Shown: piece by piece, positions 17,230 to 26,453 of the stretch
Position numbering within the stretch: the first letter of the stretch is position 1
Layout: every line of letters starts with the position of its first letter
Assembly (NCBI GenBank): GCA_937893145.1
Contig: CALBJW010000203.1
Coordinates: 1-57,092, forward strand
Reading direction: 5' to 3'
Length of the DNA stretch: 57,092 nt
Origin: an uncultured Prevotellaceae bacterium
Lineage (GTDB): Bacteria > Bacteroidota > Bacteroidia > Bacteroidales > Bacteroidaceae
The notes under the pieces: generated by a model
The model's input: the letters and a program-made list of their open reading frames with translations, nothing else
The model's database searches: none
What the model was told of the DNA's origin: nothing
Made by a program: the position numbers and the translations under genes

Positions 17230-18561
17230 TTAGAGGTTCTTCACACACTCCTTGAACTGTTCGCCACGATCCTCCATGTTCTTGAAGAGGTCGAAACTTG
17301 CACAACAAGGACTCAACAACACGCAACTACCCGGCTTAGCCATCTTATAACATTCATCTACACAGTCCTTCATACTCTTAACATCTGCGATTGGAATACC
17401 GAAGTTGTCAAATGCAGCATGAAGCTTTGAGTTGTCAACACCGAGGAAACAAAGACCAATACACTTCTCCATAACGAGATCGAAGATTTCCGAGTAGTCA
17501 TTGCCCTTGTCCTTGCCACCAAGGATGAGGACTGTAGGCTGAGTCATGCTCTCAAGAGCATACCAGCAAGCATTCACGTTTGTTGCCTTTGAGTCGTTCA
17601 CGAAGTCAACTCCGCGCACACGACCTGCCTTTTCAAGACGATGCTCCACACCTGCGAAACCTGCCAAGCCCTTGCGTATCTCATCCTTACTAACACCTGC
17701 CAAGTTGGCTGTTATACCTGCAGCAAGAGAGTTGTAGAGGTTATGCTTACCACGAAGAGCCAACTCTTCCTGTTCCATGTTGAATGGAGTTGGAGTTTCG
17801 ATGACAAATTCCTTGTCTTCAACGTAACCAATAGCTGCATCTTCCTTAACTTCGGAGAAAGGACAGAGGCGAGCCTTGATATTGTACTTCTCAAGTTCCT
17901 TCTTTACTATAGGGTCATCATTCCAGAACACGAACGCATCGTCCTCAGTCTGGTTCTGAATGATACGCATCTTGCTGTCAACATAGTTCTGGAAGTTGAA
18001 GTCGTAACGGTCAAGATGGTCTGGAGTGATGTTCATGAGGATAGCAATGTCAGCCTTGAAATCGTACATATTGTCAAGCTGGAAGCTGCTAAGTTCGATG
18101 ACATAATAGTCAAAATTAGCCTCTGCGACCTGAAGAGCAAGACTACTTCCGATATTGCCAGCAAGACCTACATTGTAACCTGCCTCTTTGAGGATGTGAT
18201 AAATGAGGGATGTTGTAGTGGTCTTACCGTTAGAACCTGTGATACAGATCATCTTTGCATTAGTATATCGACCAGCAAACTCAATCTCAGAGATGATTGG
18301 AATGTTCTTCTCCTTAATCTTCACAATCATTGGAGCATTGTCAGGAATACCAGGGCTCTTGATTATTTCATCCGCATTGAGGATAAGTTCCTCTGTATGC
18401 TTACCCTCTTCCCAAACAATACCATGACTGTCAAGGAGTTCCTTGTATCTATCTTTTATCTTTGACATGTCAGACACAAACACATCAAAACCTTCTTTCT
18501 TTGCCAATACTGCAGCTCCGGCTCCACTTTCTGCTGCACCTAAAATTACAATACGCTTCAT
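17230..18561 (-). CDS. murD: UDP-N-acetylmuramoylalanine--D-glutamate ligase
   Basis: Adds D-Glu to UDP-MurNAc-L-Ala. The 443 residues show the N-terminal Rossmann motif ILGAAESGAGAAVLA, the ATP loop GSNGKTTTT (109-117), the central MNITPDHLDRY and the C-terminal NDSKATN and LILGGKDKG blocks. The motif set separates it from MurC, MurE and MurF. Gaps of 36 and 34 bases to its neighbours ftsW and mraY fit a single operon. Confidence 0.97.
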   Translation of the reverse strand: MKRIVILGAAESGAGAAVLAKKEGFDVFVSDMSKIKDRYKELLDSHGIVWEEGKHTEELILNADEIIKSPGIPDNAPMIVKIKEKNIPIISEIEFAGRYTNAKMICITGSNGKTTTTSLIYHILKEAGYNVGLAGNIGSSLALQVAEANFDYYVIELSSFQLDNMYDFKADIAILMNITPDHLDRYDFNFQNYVDSKMRIIQNQTEDDAFVFWNDDPIVKKELEKYNIKARLCPFSEVKEDAAIGYVEDKEFVIETPTPFNMEQEELALRGKHNLYNSLAAGITANLAGVSKDEIRKGLAGFAGVEHRLEKAGRVRGVDFVNDSKATNVNACWYALESMTQPTVLILGGKDKGNDYSEIFDLVMEKCIGLCFLGVDNSKLHAAFDNFGIPIADVKSMKDCVDECYKMAKPGSCVLLSPCCASFDLFKNMEDRGEQFKECVKNL

Positions 18562-18595
18562 ATCTTTTTTATTTCTTTTTGGTCAATTAATTTTA

Positions 18596-19855
18596 TTATC
18601 TAATCTTTAAGGTGATGATTGTTATGGCAGCCAACAAGATGGTTACAATCCAGAATCGAGTTGTAATCATGCTCTCGAAAAGCAGTCCATCCGGTTTCTT
18701 CAGGAGATACTTAACACCAGGCTCCATCTTATGGCGATAGTGGTCGTGGAAAGGAGCACGTTTGAACACCCTCCACTTCTCACCTTTCTTATTGCCTTTC
18801 TTTGCGTATGCCACCTGAAGCATCACGCTGACACTCTCCATGAAGAAGATACCGCAAAGGATTGGGATGAGGAGTTCCTTGTGAATGATGATTGCAGTAA
18901 CGGCAATCACGCCACCAATAGCAAGACTACCAGTATCACCCATAAAGACCTTTGCAGGATAAGCATTGTACCAGAGGAAACCAACAAGGGCACCTACGAA
19001 GGCACAGATGAACACCAATATCTCATCTGTTCCTGGGATATACATCACATTCAAGTAACTTGCAAAATGAATATTACCCGAGACGTATGCCAATATACCC
19101 AGTGCTGTGCCTATTATCGCCGAGTTTCCGGCACACATACCGTCCATACCATCGTTGAGGTTTGCGCCGTTGGACACCGCACATATTACTATAGTAGTAA
19201 CCACAACGAAGAGAATCCAACCGCAAGCACGCTTTGCCTTGCCGTTTGGTAGGAACGAGAAGAACTCGTAGTAGTCAAGGTTATTGTTCTTAAAGAAAGG
19301 GACAGTAGTGACTGTTGACTTACGAGCTTCACTCTTGTGATACACAACCTCCTTCTCACCAATCTCGCGTGTTACATTTTCTCGCACAACAGCCTGAGGA
19401 CTAAGCCACAAGGTCAATCCCACAATACAACCGAATGTCAACTGTCCGAGCATCTTATAACGAGGAGACAATCCATCCTTGTTGCCACTCAACTTTATCT
19501 TGTCATCGAGGAAACCGAGAAGACCGAAGAATGCTATTGTTGCAACGAGAAGGATGACATATACATTAGTCAACTTGCCAAGCAACAATGCAGGAACAAT
19601 AACTGCTGCCAGAATCACAATACCTCCCATTGAAGGCACACCCTTCTTCTGCACTCCGTATGGGTCTATTGAAGCATCGCGTGCTCCCTCTATGCGCTTC
19701 TTTCTGCGCATATACTTTATAAAGTATTCTCCAAACCACATTGAGATGACAAGAGAAACGATGAGTGCCATCAAAGCACGGAACGATACGAACTCAAACA
19801 TTCCAAAGCCTGGGATGTCGTATTCCTTTAAATATTGTGATAAATGGTATAACAC
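18596..19855 (-). CDS. mraY: Phospho-MurNAc-pentapeptide transferase
   Basis: Membrane enzyme that moves phospho-MurNAc-pentapeptide to undecaprenyl phosphate, forming lipid I. The 419 residues have about ten membrane segments and the expected motifs: KKGVPSMGGI (substrate region), GLLGFLDDKIKL (the DD pair), NLNDGMDGMCAG and the C-terminal RAPFHDHYRHK with the HxH-type histidines. It is longer than E. coli MraY (360) because of a loop at about 160-210 (REIGEKEVVYHKSEARKS), as in other Bacteroidota. Confidence 0.96.
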   Translation of the reverse strand: MLYHLSQYLKEYDIPGFGMFEFVSFRALMALIVSLVISMWFGEYFIKYMRRKKRIEGARDASIDPYGVQKKGVPSMGGIVILAAVIVPALLLGKLTNVYVILLVATIAFFGLLGFLDDKIKLSGNKDGLSPRYKMLGQLTFGCIVGLTLWLSPQAVVRENVTREIGEKEVVYHKSEARKSTVTTVPFFKNNNLDYYEFFSFLPNGKAKRACGWILFVVVTTIVICAVSNGANLNDGMDGMCAGNSAIIGTALGILAYVSGNIHFASYLNVMYIPGTDEILVFICAFVGALVGFLWYNAYPAKVFMGDTGSLAIGGVIAVTAIIIHKELLIPILCGIFFMESVSVMLQVAYAKKGNKKGEKWRVFKRAPFHDHYRHKMEPGVKYLLKKPDGLLFESMITTRFWIVTILLAAITIITLKIR

Positions 19856-19937
19856 GGTTAAATGAGAGTTATGAGTTGTGATATATGAGTTTTGCTGAGA
19901 GATTTGGCTCTGCTAAAATTAGCAGAGAACGGGGGGA

Positions 19938-21386
19938 TTAGAAGCAGGCGCGAACTTCTTCTTTGTCGTCGAAGTGGTGCTTAACACCCTTAACTATCTG
20001 ATAGTCTTCGTGTCCCTTACCTGCGATGAGGATAACATCACCAGGCTGAGCAAGCATACAAGCAGTCTTAATGGCTTGACGACGATCCACAATAGTAATC
20101 ACGTTTGTCTTCTGTTCTGGTGTGAGACCAGCCTCCATATCCTTGAGGATGTCTTCCGGTTCTTCGTTACGAGGATTATCGCTTGTGAGGATGACCTTAT
20201 CGCTCTGGCGAGCAGCTTCTTGAGCCATGAGAGGACGCTTGCCCTTGTCACGGTTACCACCGCATCCGCACACGGTGATTATCTTGCCTTCCTTACCTTC
20301 CATCACGCCATGAATAGCGTTGAGTACATTCTCAAGAGCATCAGGAGTATGAGCATAGTCAACAATAGCTGTATAACCCGAAGGTGAACGAAGAGCTTCA
20401 AAACGACCATTGACAGGTTTCATGGCACTCAACGCAATAAGTACATCCATTGGGTCCTTGCCGAGCATTACCGCTGCACCATATACAGCAAGCAAATTGC
20501 TCACATTGAACTTACCAATGAACTGAACACCCACTTCCTTGCCATTGATTTCAAGGTACATACCCTCGAAGTGGCACTCAATAATCTTCGCCTTATAGTC
20601 GGCTGGACTCTGCACACTATAGGTCTTGACAGTTGCCTTAGTGTTCTGAGTCATAACCAAACCATTTTTGTCATCAATGTTTGTGATGGCAAAAGCACCG
20701 GCAGGAAGCTGGTCAAAGAACTGCTTCTTTGCTTTGATATAGTTATCGAATGTCTTATGATAGTCAAGATGGTCGCGTGTGATGTTAGTAAACATACCAC
20801 CCACGAAACGAAGTCCACCGATACGGTTCTGTACTACGCTGTGTGAACTTACCTCCATAAACACGTACTCACATCCAGCATCAACCATCTTAGCCAAGAG
20901 ACTGTTGAGAGTGATAGGGTCAGGAGTAGTGTGTTCTGTTGGAACAGCTTCACCATCAATGTAATTGCAAACAGTTGACAACAGACCTGTCTTATGGCCC
21001 ATTGCACGGAACATATTATAAAGAACAGTTGCGATGGTAGTCTTGCCATTTGTTCCTGTCACACCAACAAGTTTCAGTTTGCTTGTTGGATTGCCATAGA
21101 AGTTTGTTGCAACCTGACCCACATTCTGTTCTGTGTTTGCCAAACGAACGTATGTAACGCCCTCTGCAAGTTCAGCAGGCATATCCTCACAAAGCACAAC
21201 CTTTGCACCAAGTTCAATAGCCTTGCCAATATATGCGTGTCCATCGGCAGCAGTTCCCTTGACAGCAACAAACATATTACCGTCCTCAACTTGGCGAGAG
21301 TCTATCTTCACGCCATTAACGTCAACGTCTGATGCACCTTTCTGTTCAAGGACATCGAGACCTTTCAACAAATCTTGCAGTTTCAT
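19938..21386 (-). CDS. murE: UDP-MurNAc-L-Ala-D-Glu--meso-diaminopimelate ligase
   Basis: Adds the third residue of the stem peptide. The 482 residues carry the ATP loop GTNGKTT (111-117), the central NITRDHLDYH and the C-terminal motif DNPR (in TSDNPRNEEPEDIL). DNPR is the established marker for meso-diaminopimelate as substrate rather than lysine, so the wall is meso-DAP type. It sits 10 bases after ftsI. murF, which adds the D-Ala-D-Ala, is not in the cluster, as is usual in this phylum. Confidence 0.96.
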   Translation of the reverse strand: MKLQDLLKGLDVLEQKGASDVDVNGVKIDSRQVEDGNMFVAVKGTAADGHAYIGKAIELGAKVVLCEDMPAELAEGVTYVRLANTEQNVGQVATNFYGNPTSKLKLVGVTGTNGKTTIATVLYNMFRAMGHKTGLLSTVCNYIDGEAVPTEHTTPDPITLNSLLAKMVDAGCEYVFMEVSSHSVVQNRIGGLRFVGGMFTNITRDHLDYHKTFDNYIKAKKQFFDQLPAGAFAITNIDDKNGLVMTQNTKATVKTYSVQSPADYKAKIIECHFEGMYLEINGKEVGVQFIGKFNVSNLLAVYGAAVMLGKDPMDVLIALSAMKPVNGRFEALRSPSGYTAIVDYAHTPDALENVLNAIHGVMEGKEGKIITVCGCGGNRDKGKRPLMAQEAARQSDKVILTSDNPRNEEPEDILKDMEAGLTPEQKTNVITIVDRRQAIKTACMLAQPGDVILIAGKGHEDYQIVKGVKHHFDDKEEVRACF

Positions 21387-21396
21387 TATATCTTTA

Positions 21397-23565
21397 TTAT
21401 TTTAATTCTAAGTAAACGACTTTTCCTCTTATTGCATTTGTTCCAGGCGTGAGAGTCTGGCTCACGACCCTTCCACGACCTTTGAGTCGTACCGAGATGC
21501 CTCGACTTTCCATCTCATATACAGCATCACGAGCACCCATACCCTTAACATCAGGTACAGAAGTAGATGTGAAATACTGGCGACGGAAACTAACATTCTT
21601 GCCAACAATGCTCGCAGATGCGTACTTATGTTTTACATCACCAATCATTGGAATGCCAAGTTCCTTGAGCACCACTTTGGCAGCATCGACTTCACCTGTC
21701 TTCACTTCTGGCACAAAAACAGAGTTAGAGTCTGCTGCATTTATCAAGTCTGTGGTAAGACTCTTAGAGTAAACACGTTGAGATATCTTCGAGAACACAG
21801 GACCAGCCTGTCCACCACCACTCGAAACATAGTAAGAGTGGCGAATGGCAACGATACATGTGTATTTAGGTTCGTCCGAAGGGAAGTATCCACAGAAACT
21901 GACAAGGTGTTCGCTCTTACCGCCACGATAGCCCGAACCATTTGAGACCTGAGCAGTCCCTGTCTTACCCGACACATCAAAGTATTTGTTACCAGCCTTC
22001 TTTCCAAGTCCCTCCTTGTCGCATACTACACGACGAAGAATTGTACGTATATCGTTGAGTGTGGTAGGCTTACAGATTTGTTCTCTGATCACCTTAACTG
22101 GATATTCCTCAACCAACTCACCATTACGAGCCACGCCCTTAACAAATCGAGGCTGAACCATCACGCCATCGTTGGCAATAGCATTATAGAATGCACATGT
22201 TGATATAGGAGGAATCTGTGTTTCATAACCGATTGACATCCATGCCAACGCAGTAGCAGACCAGTTTGTTGAGTTCTTGAAGCCTCCCGCCTTATCACGT
22301 TTTGGCATACGAATCACAGGGTCTGCAGCACCAGCAAACGGAAGTTCGAGTGGAGCGCCTATACCAATGCGTTTAAGTCCCTCAACAAACTTCTCAGGTT
22401 GATTGTGGTAATGGTCATCAATGAGCCTACTAACACCAATGTTTGATGAATACATCAACACATGTGGAACGTCGATGACATGATAACCACCACGATTCCA
22501 GTTGTGGTCCTTCATCAAAGCACCATGCATAGGAACTACACCACAACCAGTATCAACATGGTCGCCCACCTTAATCACACCGTCATCAAGGCCCACCATG
22601 ATAGAAGCAGTCTTGAATGTCGAACCTGGTTCCATCAACGAAGAAAGAGCATAGTTTCTTGATTCGTAATAGTTTCCATCATCGTATCGCTCAAGGTTCA
22701 CGATTGCTTTGACATCACCAGTCTTCACTTCCATCAACACGACAACACCCATTGTTGCGTCCAGTTCGTGCAGTTTCTCTCGAAGAGCACTCTCACAGAT
22801 ATCCTGCATACTGACATCAATAGTCGAGATAATGTCTAAGCCATCCTCTGGTTCCTGGTCGATGATGTTCAGGTACTTGTTGAACACCTTCTTATGATGC
22901 ACCTTACCAGGCTTGCCACGAAGAATAGAGTCGTATGCCAACTCAAGTCCTGAACGAGCAGAATCCTTTGCTCCGTAAAGGTCGCCAAGAGTACGCTTTG
23001 CAAGTGTGCCGAATGGCTTGTTTCTATTGTTACGCTCCTCTACCACAAGACCACTAACATTTCGATTCCTCATCTTAAGTATTGGTAGACTGATAATCTC
23101 ATTGTACTGTATGTAGTTGAGAACCTGTCGTGGGCACAATTCCCAATAACGACTTCCCTTCTTGAGTCCTTTCAATAGGTGTTCTTTGTATTCACGAACG
23201 GTGAGGATTGGACATGAAGCATAAAGACCTTCACTGATTGAGTCCACTTTTGCATACCACAGACTGTCCTTCTTCGCTTTAGTCAAAGAATCTTTGTCTG
23301 CTCCTCCCGATAAGAAATCCACATACACACGGTAGTTTGGCAGACTACTTGCCATAATCTGCTTGCCATCTGCCGAGAGGATGTTGCCACGAGTTGCCTT
23401 CAACTCGAGTGTGTCGGATACGCTCACACGTCCCACTTCCAACCACTTTTCACGCTGTGGAAACATTGTGCAGAACATGTTGTAGGCAATCCAGCCACAA
23501 AATGCTAAAGCCAAGATGACCACAATCGTAAAACGACCTGATATGTATTTTTTGTCGAATTTCAT
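21397..23565 (-). CDS. ftsI: FtsI (PBP3), class B penicillin-binding protein with PASTA domain
   Basis: Septal D,D-transpeptidase, the partner of FtsW. The 722 residues have one membrane anchor (about 12-33), a dimerisation/pedestal domain, and a transpeptidase domain with the active-site set S315-T-F-K318, S373-S-N375 and K534-T-G-T537. A C-terminal PASTA domain runs from about residue 660 (VPDVKGMGARDAVYEMESRG). All catalytic motifs are intact, which makes it the reference for the degenerate PBP-like protein at 42776-45514. It follows ftsL by 17 bases. Confidence 0.96.
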   Translation of the reverse strand: MKFDKKYISGRFTIVVILALAFCGWIAYNMFCTMFPQREKWLEVGRVSVSDTLELKATRGNILSADGKQIMASSLPNYRVYVDFLSGGADKDSLTKAKKDSLWYAKVDSISEGLYASCPILTVREYKEHLLKGLKKGSRYWELCPRQVLNYIQYNEIISLPILKMRNRNVSGLVVEERNNRNKPFGTLAKRTLGDLYGAKDSARSGLELAYDSILRGKPGKVHHKKVFNKYLNIIDQEPEDGLDIISTIDVSMQDICESALREKLHELDATMGVVVLMEVKTGDVKAIVNLERYDDGNYYESRNYALSSLMEPGSTFKTASIMVGLDDGVIKVGDHVDTGCGVVPMHGALMKDHNWNRGGYHVIDVPHVLMYSSNIGVSRLIDDHYHNQPEKFVEGLKRIGIGAPLELPFAGAADPVIRMPKRDKAGGFKNSTNWSATALAWMSIGYETQIPPISTCAFYNAIANDGVMVQPRFVKGVARNGELVEEYPVKVIREQICKPTTLNDIRTILRRVVCDKEGLGKKAGNKYFDVSGKTGTAQVSNGSGYRGGKSEHLVSFCGYFPSDEPKYTCIVAIRHSYYVSSGGGQAGPVFSKISQRVYSKSLTTDLINAADSNSVFVPEVKTGEVDAAKVVLKELGIPMIGDVKHKYASASIVGKNVSFRRQYFTSTSVPDVKGMGARDAVYEMESRGISVRLKGRGRVVSQTLTPGTNAIRGKVVYLELK

Positions 23566-23582
23566 TAATCTTACTTGTTTTT

Positions 23583-24068
23583 CTAATTAATAGAATCTTT
23601 CTTGATGAGGAATGGAGGAACGAGTGGAGTCTCCAACACACTATCCTTGCTCTGTCTCAAGCGGCGTTCCACATTCGATTGTCGCGAGATGTTCAGCAAT
23701 TCACTTGACTGAGTCATGACATTGTACTTCACTTCCTGCAACCTATTGCGAAGACTATCGATGATGATTGAGTCCTGCTGACTTGAATATCGGTTGCCAG
23801 TGTAAGCCAAAGCCATTGCGACACAGAAGATGATGAACATCACCTGATTCAAGATGAAACGGCTCTGAAGGATATCACCTCCAAGTATGGCACGCAAGGA
23901 GAATTCGCCCATGTCGTCCTCATCATCCTCTTCTGCATACTTCTTCAGCACTTCAATCGCCTCGCGCTTCTCGTCCTGCTCCTTCGTCTCTTCCGCCTGA
24001 ACCTGTTCGTTAACCTCAGGTTCTACTTCCGGGGCTTCGGTATTTTGTATGATATCGTTTTCTTCCAT
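23583..24068 (-). CDS. ftsL: FtsL-like divisome protein
   Basis: A 161-residue bitopic protein: an acidic cytoplasmic region (residues 1-75, rich in Glu and Asp), one membrane segment at about 77-93 (ILNQVMFIIFCVAMALAYTG), then a short extracytoplasmic coiled-coil part (IIIDSLRNRLQEVKYNVMTQ). This topology and the position between rsmH and ftsI are the basis for calling it FtsL; primary sequence in this family is too variable to confirm by eye. FtsL stabilises FtsQ and FtsB and activates FtsWI. No ftsB is seen nearby. Confidence 0.8.
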   Translation of the reverse strand: MEENDIIQNTEAPEVEPEVNEQVQAEETKEQDEKREAIEVLKKYAEEDDEDDMGEFSLRAILGGDILQSRFILNQVMFIIFCVAMALAYTGNRYSSQQDSIIIDSLRNRLQEVKYNVMTQSSELLNISRQSNVERRLRQSKDSVLETPLVPPFLIKKDSIN

Positions 24069-24071
24069 GAC

Positions 24072-25025
24072 TTAAATCTTTTCTGCGATTCGTAATTTTG
24101 CACTTCTCGAACGAGGGTTTCTTTCCTGTTCTTCCTGGCTTGGAACTATCACTTTATTATTAATAAGGTGGAAAGGTGTGTTCACACGACCGAAGAAGTC
24201 CTTGTCTTCTCGCCCTTCCACATTGCCAGTCTTCATGAGGTTCTTCACTATACGATCCTCAAGTGAATGGTAAGTGATGACAACCAATCTACCACCCGGG
24301 CGGAGCAGTTCCGTTGCACTCCTGAGCATCTCCTTGAGTGCATCCATCTCGTGGTTGACCTCTATGCGGAGAGCTTGAAACACCTTTGCGAGTTCCTTCT
24401 TCTCACGGTCTCTCCCAAAGAGCGGTTTGATGATTTCGAGGAAGTCCCCGATTGTCTCCACCTTCTTTGTCTTTCGAGCACTGACAAGCAAGGAAGCAAT
24501 CTTTCGAGCATTCTTGAGTTCGCCGTAGAGATAGAAGATGTCTGCAAGCGACTTCTCGTCATATTCATTAACAACATCAGCTGCCGTCTTGCCCGCTCGC
24601 TGATTCATGCGCATGTCAAGTTTTCCTTCAAAGCGGAAAGAGAACCCTCGTTCCGAATCATCGAAGTGGTGCGAACTGACACCGAGGTCTGCAAGCAATC
24701 CGTCGATTTCCTCCACCCCATGAAAACGCATGAAGTTCTTCAAGTAGCGGAAATTGGATCGTACGAATGTGAACTTGCCATCCACCGCACTCTGCTCAGC
24801 AGATATACCCGTCTCTGGATTCTCCAGATAGATATTCTTCTCTGCATCTGCATCTTGATCGAAGCTATACAAATGGCCATTCGAATCAAGACGTGCGAGT
24901 ATCTCACGACTATGACCTCCACCGCCAAAGGTGACATCTACGTAATTTCCACCTTCACCGATATTAAGTCCGTCAACACTCTCCTTGAGCAGCACCGGCA
25001 CATGATATGTTATTATTTCTTCCAT
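24072..25025 (-). CDS. rsmH: 16S rRNA (cytosine1402-N4)-methyltransferase
   Basis: SAM-dependent methyltransferase of the 30S decoding region, formerly MraW. The 317 residues contain HVPVLLKESVDGL at the start, the SAM loop VDVTFGGGGHSREIL, LLADLGVSSHHFDDSERGFSF and the C-terminal VITYHSLEDRIVK and NPRSRSAKLR. All are hallmarks of the family and the length is normal. It lies between mraZ (22-base gap) and ftsL (3-base gap) in the standard dcw order. Confidence 0.97.
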   Translation of the reverse strand: MEEIITYHVPVLLKESVDGLNIGEGGNYVDVTFGGGGHSREILARLDSNGHLYSFDQDADAEKNIYLENPETGISAEQSAVDGKFTFVRSNFRYLKNFMRFHGVEEIDGLLADLGVSSHHFDDSERGFSFRFEGKLDMRMNQRAGKTAADVVNEYDEKSLADIFYLYGELKNARKIASLLVSARKTKKVETIGDFLEIIKPLFGRDREKKELAKVFQALRIEVNHEMDALKEMLRSATELLRPGGRLVVITYHSLEDRIVKNLMKTGNVEGREDKDFFGRVNTPFHLINNKVIVPSQEEQERNPRSRSAKLRIAEKI

Positions 25026-25047
25026 TCAATTCGTCTCATTAATGTTA

Positions 25048-25488
25048 TTATCCAAAAATACTTTCCATCTCTTCCCCAAGAGTATCATCATCACTAAGAT
25101 GGTCATCGAGATTCTCCTTACTCCAAATCTCAATTCTGTCGTCAACAGCAAGGAATCGAACGTCAGAGCCAATTCCCGCATACAACAACTTTGGCTTTGA
25201 TATCAGCAAGCGACCGTTACTGTCAAGTTCTATTGGTTCTGCATCAGCCGCAAACTTACGCAACATGTCCTGATGATCACGCTTCCACGGATTGAGTTGT
25301 GACTTAAGTCCGTCGAGCATTTCGTTCCAAACCGATTCGGGATAAAGCACAAGACACTTCTGGAAGATGTCCTTACGCAACACGAGTTTCAACTCGCCCT
25401 CTGCGTTCAGAACCTTCCTCAATGCTGCAGGAAGAAACACTCTTCCCTTGGCATCGGTCTTTGCTGAATAATCACCTATGAATCGCAT
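25048..25488 (-). CDS. mraZ: MraZ, transcriptional regulator of the dcw cluster
   Basis: DNA-binding protein of the AbrB/MazE-like fold that autoregulates the dcw operon by binding direct TGGGN repeats. The 146 residues contain two copies of the double-psi beta motif with the signature DxxxR (DAKGRVFLPAALRKVL near residue 12 and DSNGRLLISKPK near 87). It is the first gene of the cluster. A two-unit MraZ-type operator overlaps its promoter at 25580-25594, so negative autoregulation is likely. Confidence 0.95.
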   Translation of the reverse strand: MRFIGDYSAKTDAKGRVFLPAALRKVLNAEGELKLVLRKDIFQKCLVLYPESVWNEMLDGLKSQLNPWKRDHQDMLRKFAADAEPIELDSNGRLLISKPKLLYAGIGSDVRFLAVDDRIEIWSKENLDDHLSDDDTLGEEMESIFG

Positions 25489-25563
25489 CGTTTTGTTTGT
25501 TATTTGTTGTTGTTTTGTTGTTTGAATTTATGTTATGCGTACATTACCGCAATAAAATTTTTG

Positions 25564-25571
25564 CAAAAGTA
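25564..25571 (-). promoter_or_regulatory. Promoter -7 box of the dcw operon
   Basis: Minus strand reads TACTTTTG, matching TAnnTTTG. Exactly 19 bases upstream, where TTTG would be expected, stands TGGG (25594-25591), which is also the first half of the MraZ-type operator. The leader is about 70 nt. Confidence 0.75.
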
Positions 25572-25579
25572 AGAAAATT

Positions 25580-25594
25580 CCCCACATTTACCCA
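25580..25594 (-). promoter_or_regulatory. MraZ-type operator
   Basis: On the minus strand the sequence is TGGGT-AAATG-TGGGG: two TGGGN units separated by 5 bases, the known spacing of MraZ boxes. It covers the -33 element and part of the spacer of the mraZ promoter, which suits repression by its own product. Confidence 0.8.
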
Positions 25595-25823
25595 CTTTTT
25601 AAGGAAAAATTTTAAAAAAATATTTAATCAAATGGTTTTAAACATCTTATTTTGTTGTTTTCAAGCACTTTTAAGTCATTTTCATTTGGTGGGGGACATT
25701 TTCACATTTCCTGTGCTTTTGAATTTTTCGTGCTTAAGATTTGTCCATGTCAGAAAGTTTTATGATATTTGCAGAAGAAATAAAAACATTCAACGCATCA
25801 AACAACCTAACGCACACCAGCAG

Positions 25824-26447
25824 ATGAAAAGAATCACACTCCTGATAGCAGCACTTTTGTTCCTCATACCGACGGACATTGATGCCCAGATAAAACTTGG
25901 TGCCAAGTTTGGTTGGAACATCAACAAGGCACGTCTGGACCAAACACTCTTTGCCTCAACTAACCGGCAAGGTTTCCTGTTCGGTCCTATGATTGACTGC
26001 AAAATACCGTTTCTCGGATTGGGATGCGATGCCGCACTACAGTATGATTACCGAAAAGTTCAGCTTGATGCACCAGAAGAGAGCGACAACAAGAGTGGTG
26101 TTTCCAAGTTGCACACCATCGAAATACCTTTCAACGTGAAATGGACCATAGGTAATGACAAGTTCTTTAGCGTGTTCGCTGCCACAGGACCTCAGTTCGG
26201 CTGGAACATCGGAGGCAGAAGTTTTAAGAGGATTCTCGACAGAGACCAGTACAGAATGAAGAACGCCATCTACAGTTGGAACATTGGTGTGGGATGCACT
26301 CTCTTATCGAACGTGCGCGTTGGATACACCTACAATATCGGAATCAGCGAGAATGCTGAGATATTGTACTTGAACGATTTTGACAATATTGTCCACTCAA
26401 AACTTCGCAACAACACTCATCAATTCTATCTCGTTTATTTTTATTAG
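25824..26447 (+). CDS. Outer-membrane beta-barrel protein (PorT/OMP_b-brl_2-like)
   Basis: The reading frame is open from 25497, but the ATG at 25824 gives a good signal peptide (MKRITLLIAALLFLIPTDID, cut near AQ), so I start there: 207 residues. The mature part alternates polar and hydrophobic residues in beta-strand style and has motifs common in small Bacteroidota barrel proteins: IKLGAKFGWNINKARLD at the N-terminus, FLFGPMIDCKIPFLGLGCDAALQYDY, FNVKWTIGN, and a final strand ending in QFYLVYFY with a terminal aromatic residue. It probably folds as an 8-strand barrel in the outer membrane. The specific role is unknown. It is divergent from mraZ and lies 6 bases before priA. Confidence 0.8.
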   Translation: MKRITLLIAALLFLIPTDIDAQIKLGAKFGWNINKARLDQTLFASTNRQGFLFGPMIDCKIPFLGLGCDAALQYDYRKVQLDAPEESDNKSGVSKLHTIEIPFNVKWTIGNDKFFSVFAATGPQFGWNIGGRSFKRILDRDQYRMKNAIYSWNIGVGCTLLSNVRVGYTYNIGISENAEILYLNDFDNIVHSKLRNNTHQFYLVYFY

Positions 26448-26453
26448 TTCATA

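Noticed and set aside
17641..18465. Long open frame opposite murD (274 codons)
   Set aside because: Antisense to a well-conserved Mur ligase; the protein is a shadow of murD codon use.
9228..25488. Absence of murF and ddl from the dcw cluster as a novelty
   Set aside because: This gene set is usual in Bacteroidota, where these genes lie elsewhere.
25497..25823. N-terminal extension of the barrel protein frame
   Set aside because: It would cover the mraZ promoter region and place the signal peptide in mid-protein; the ATG at 25824 is far better.
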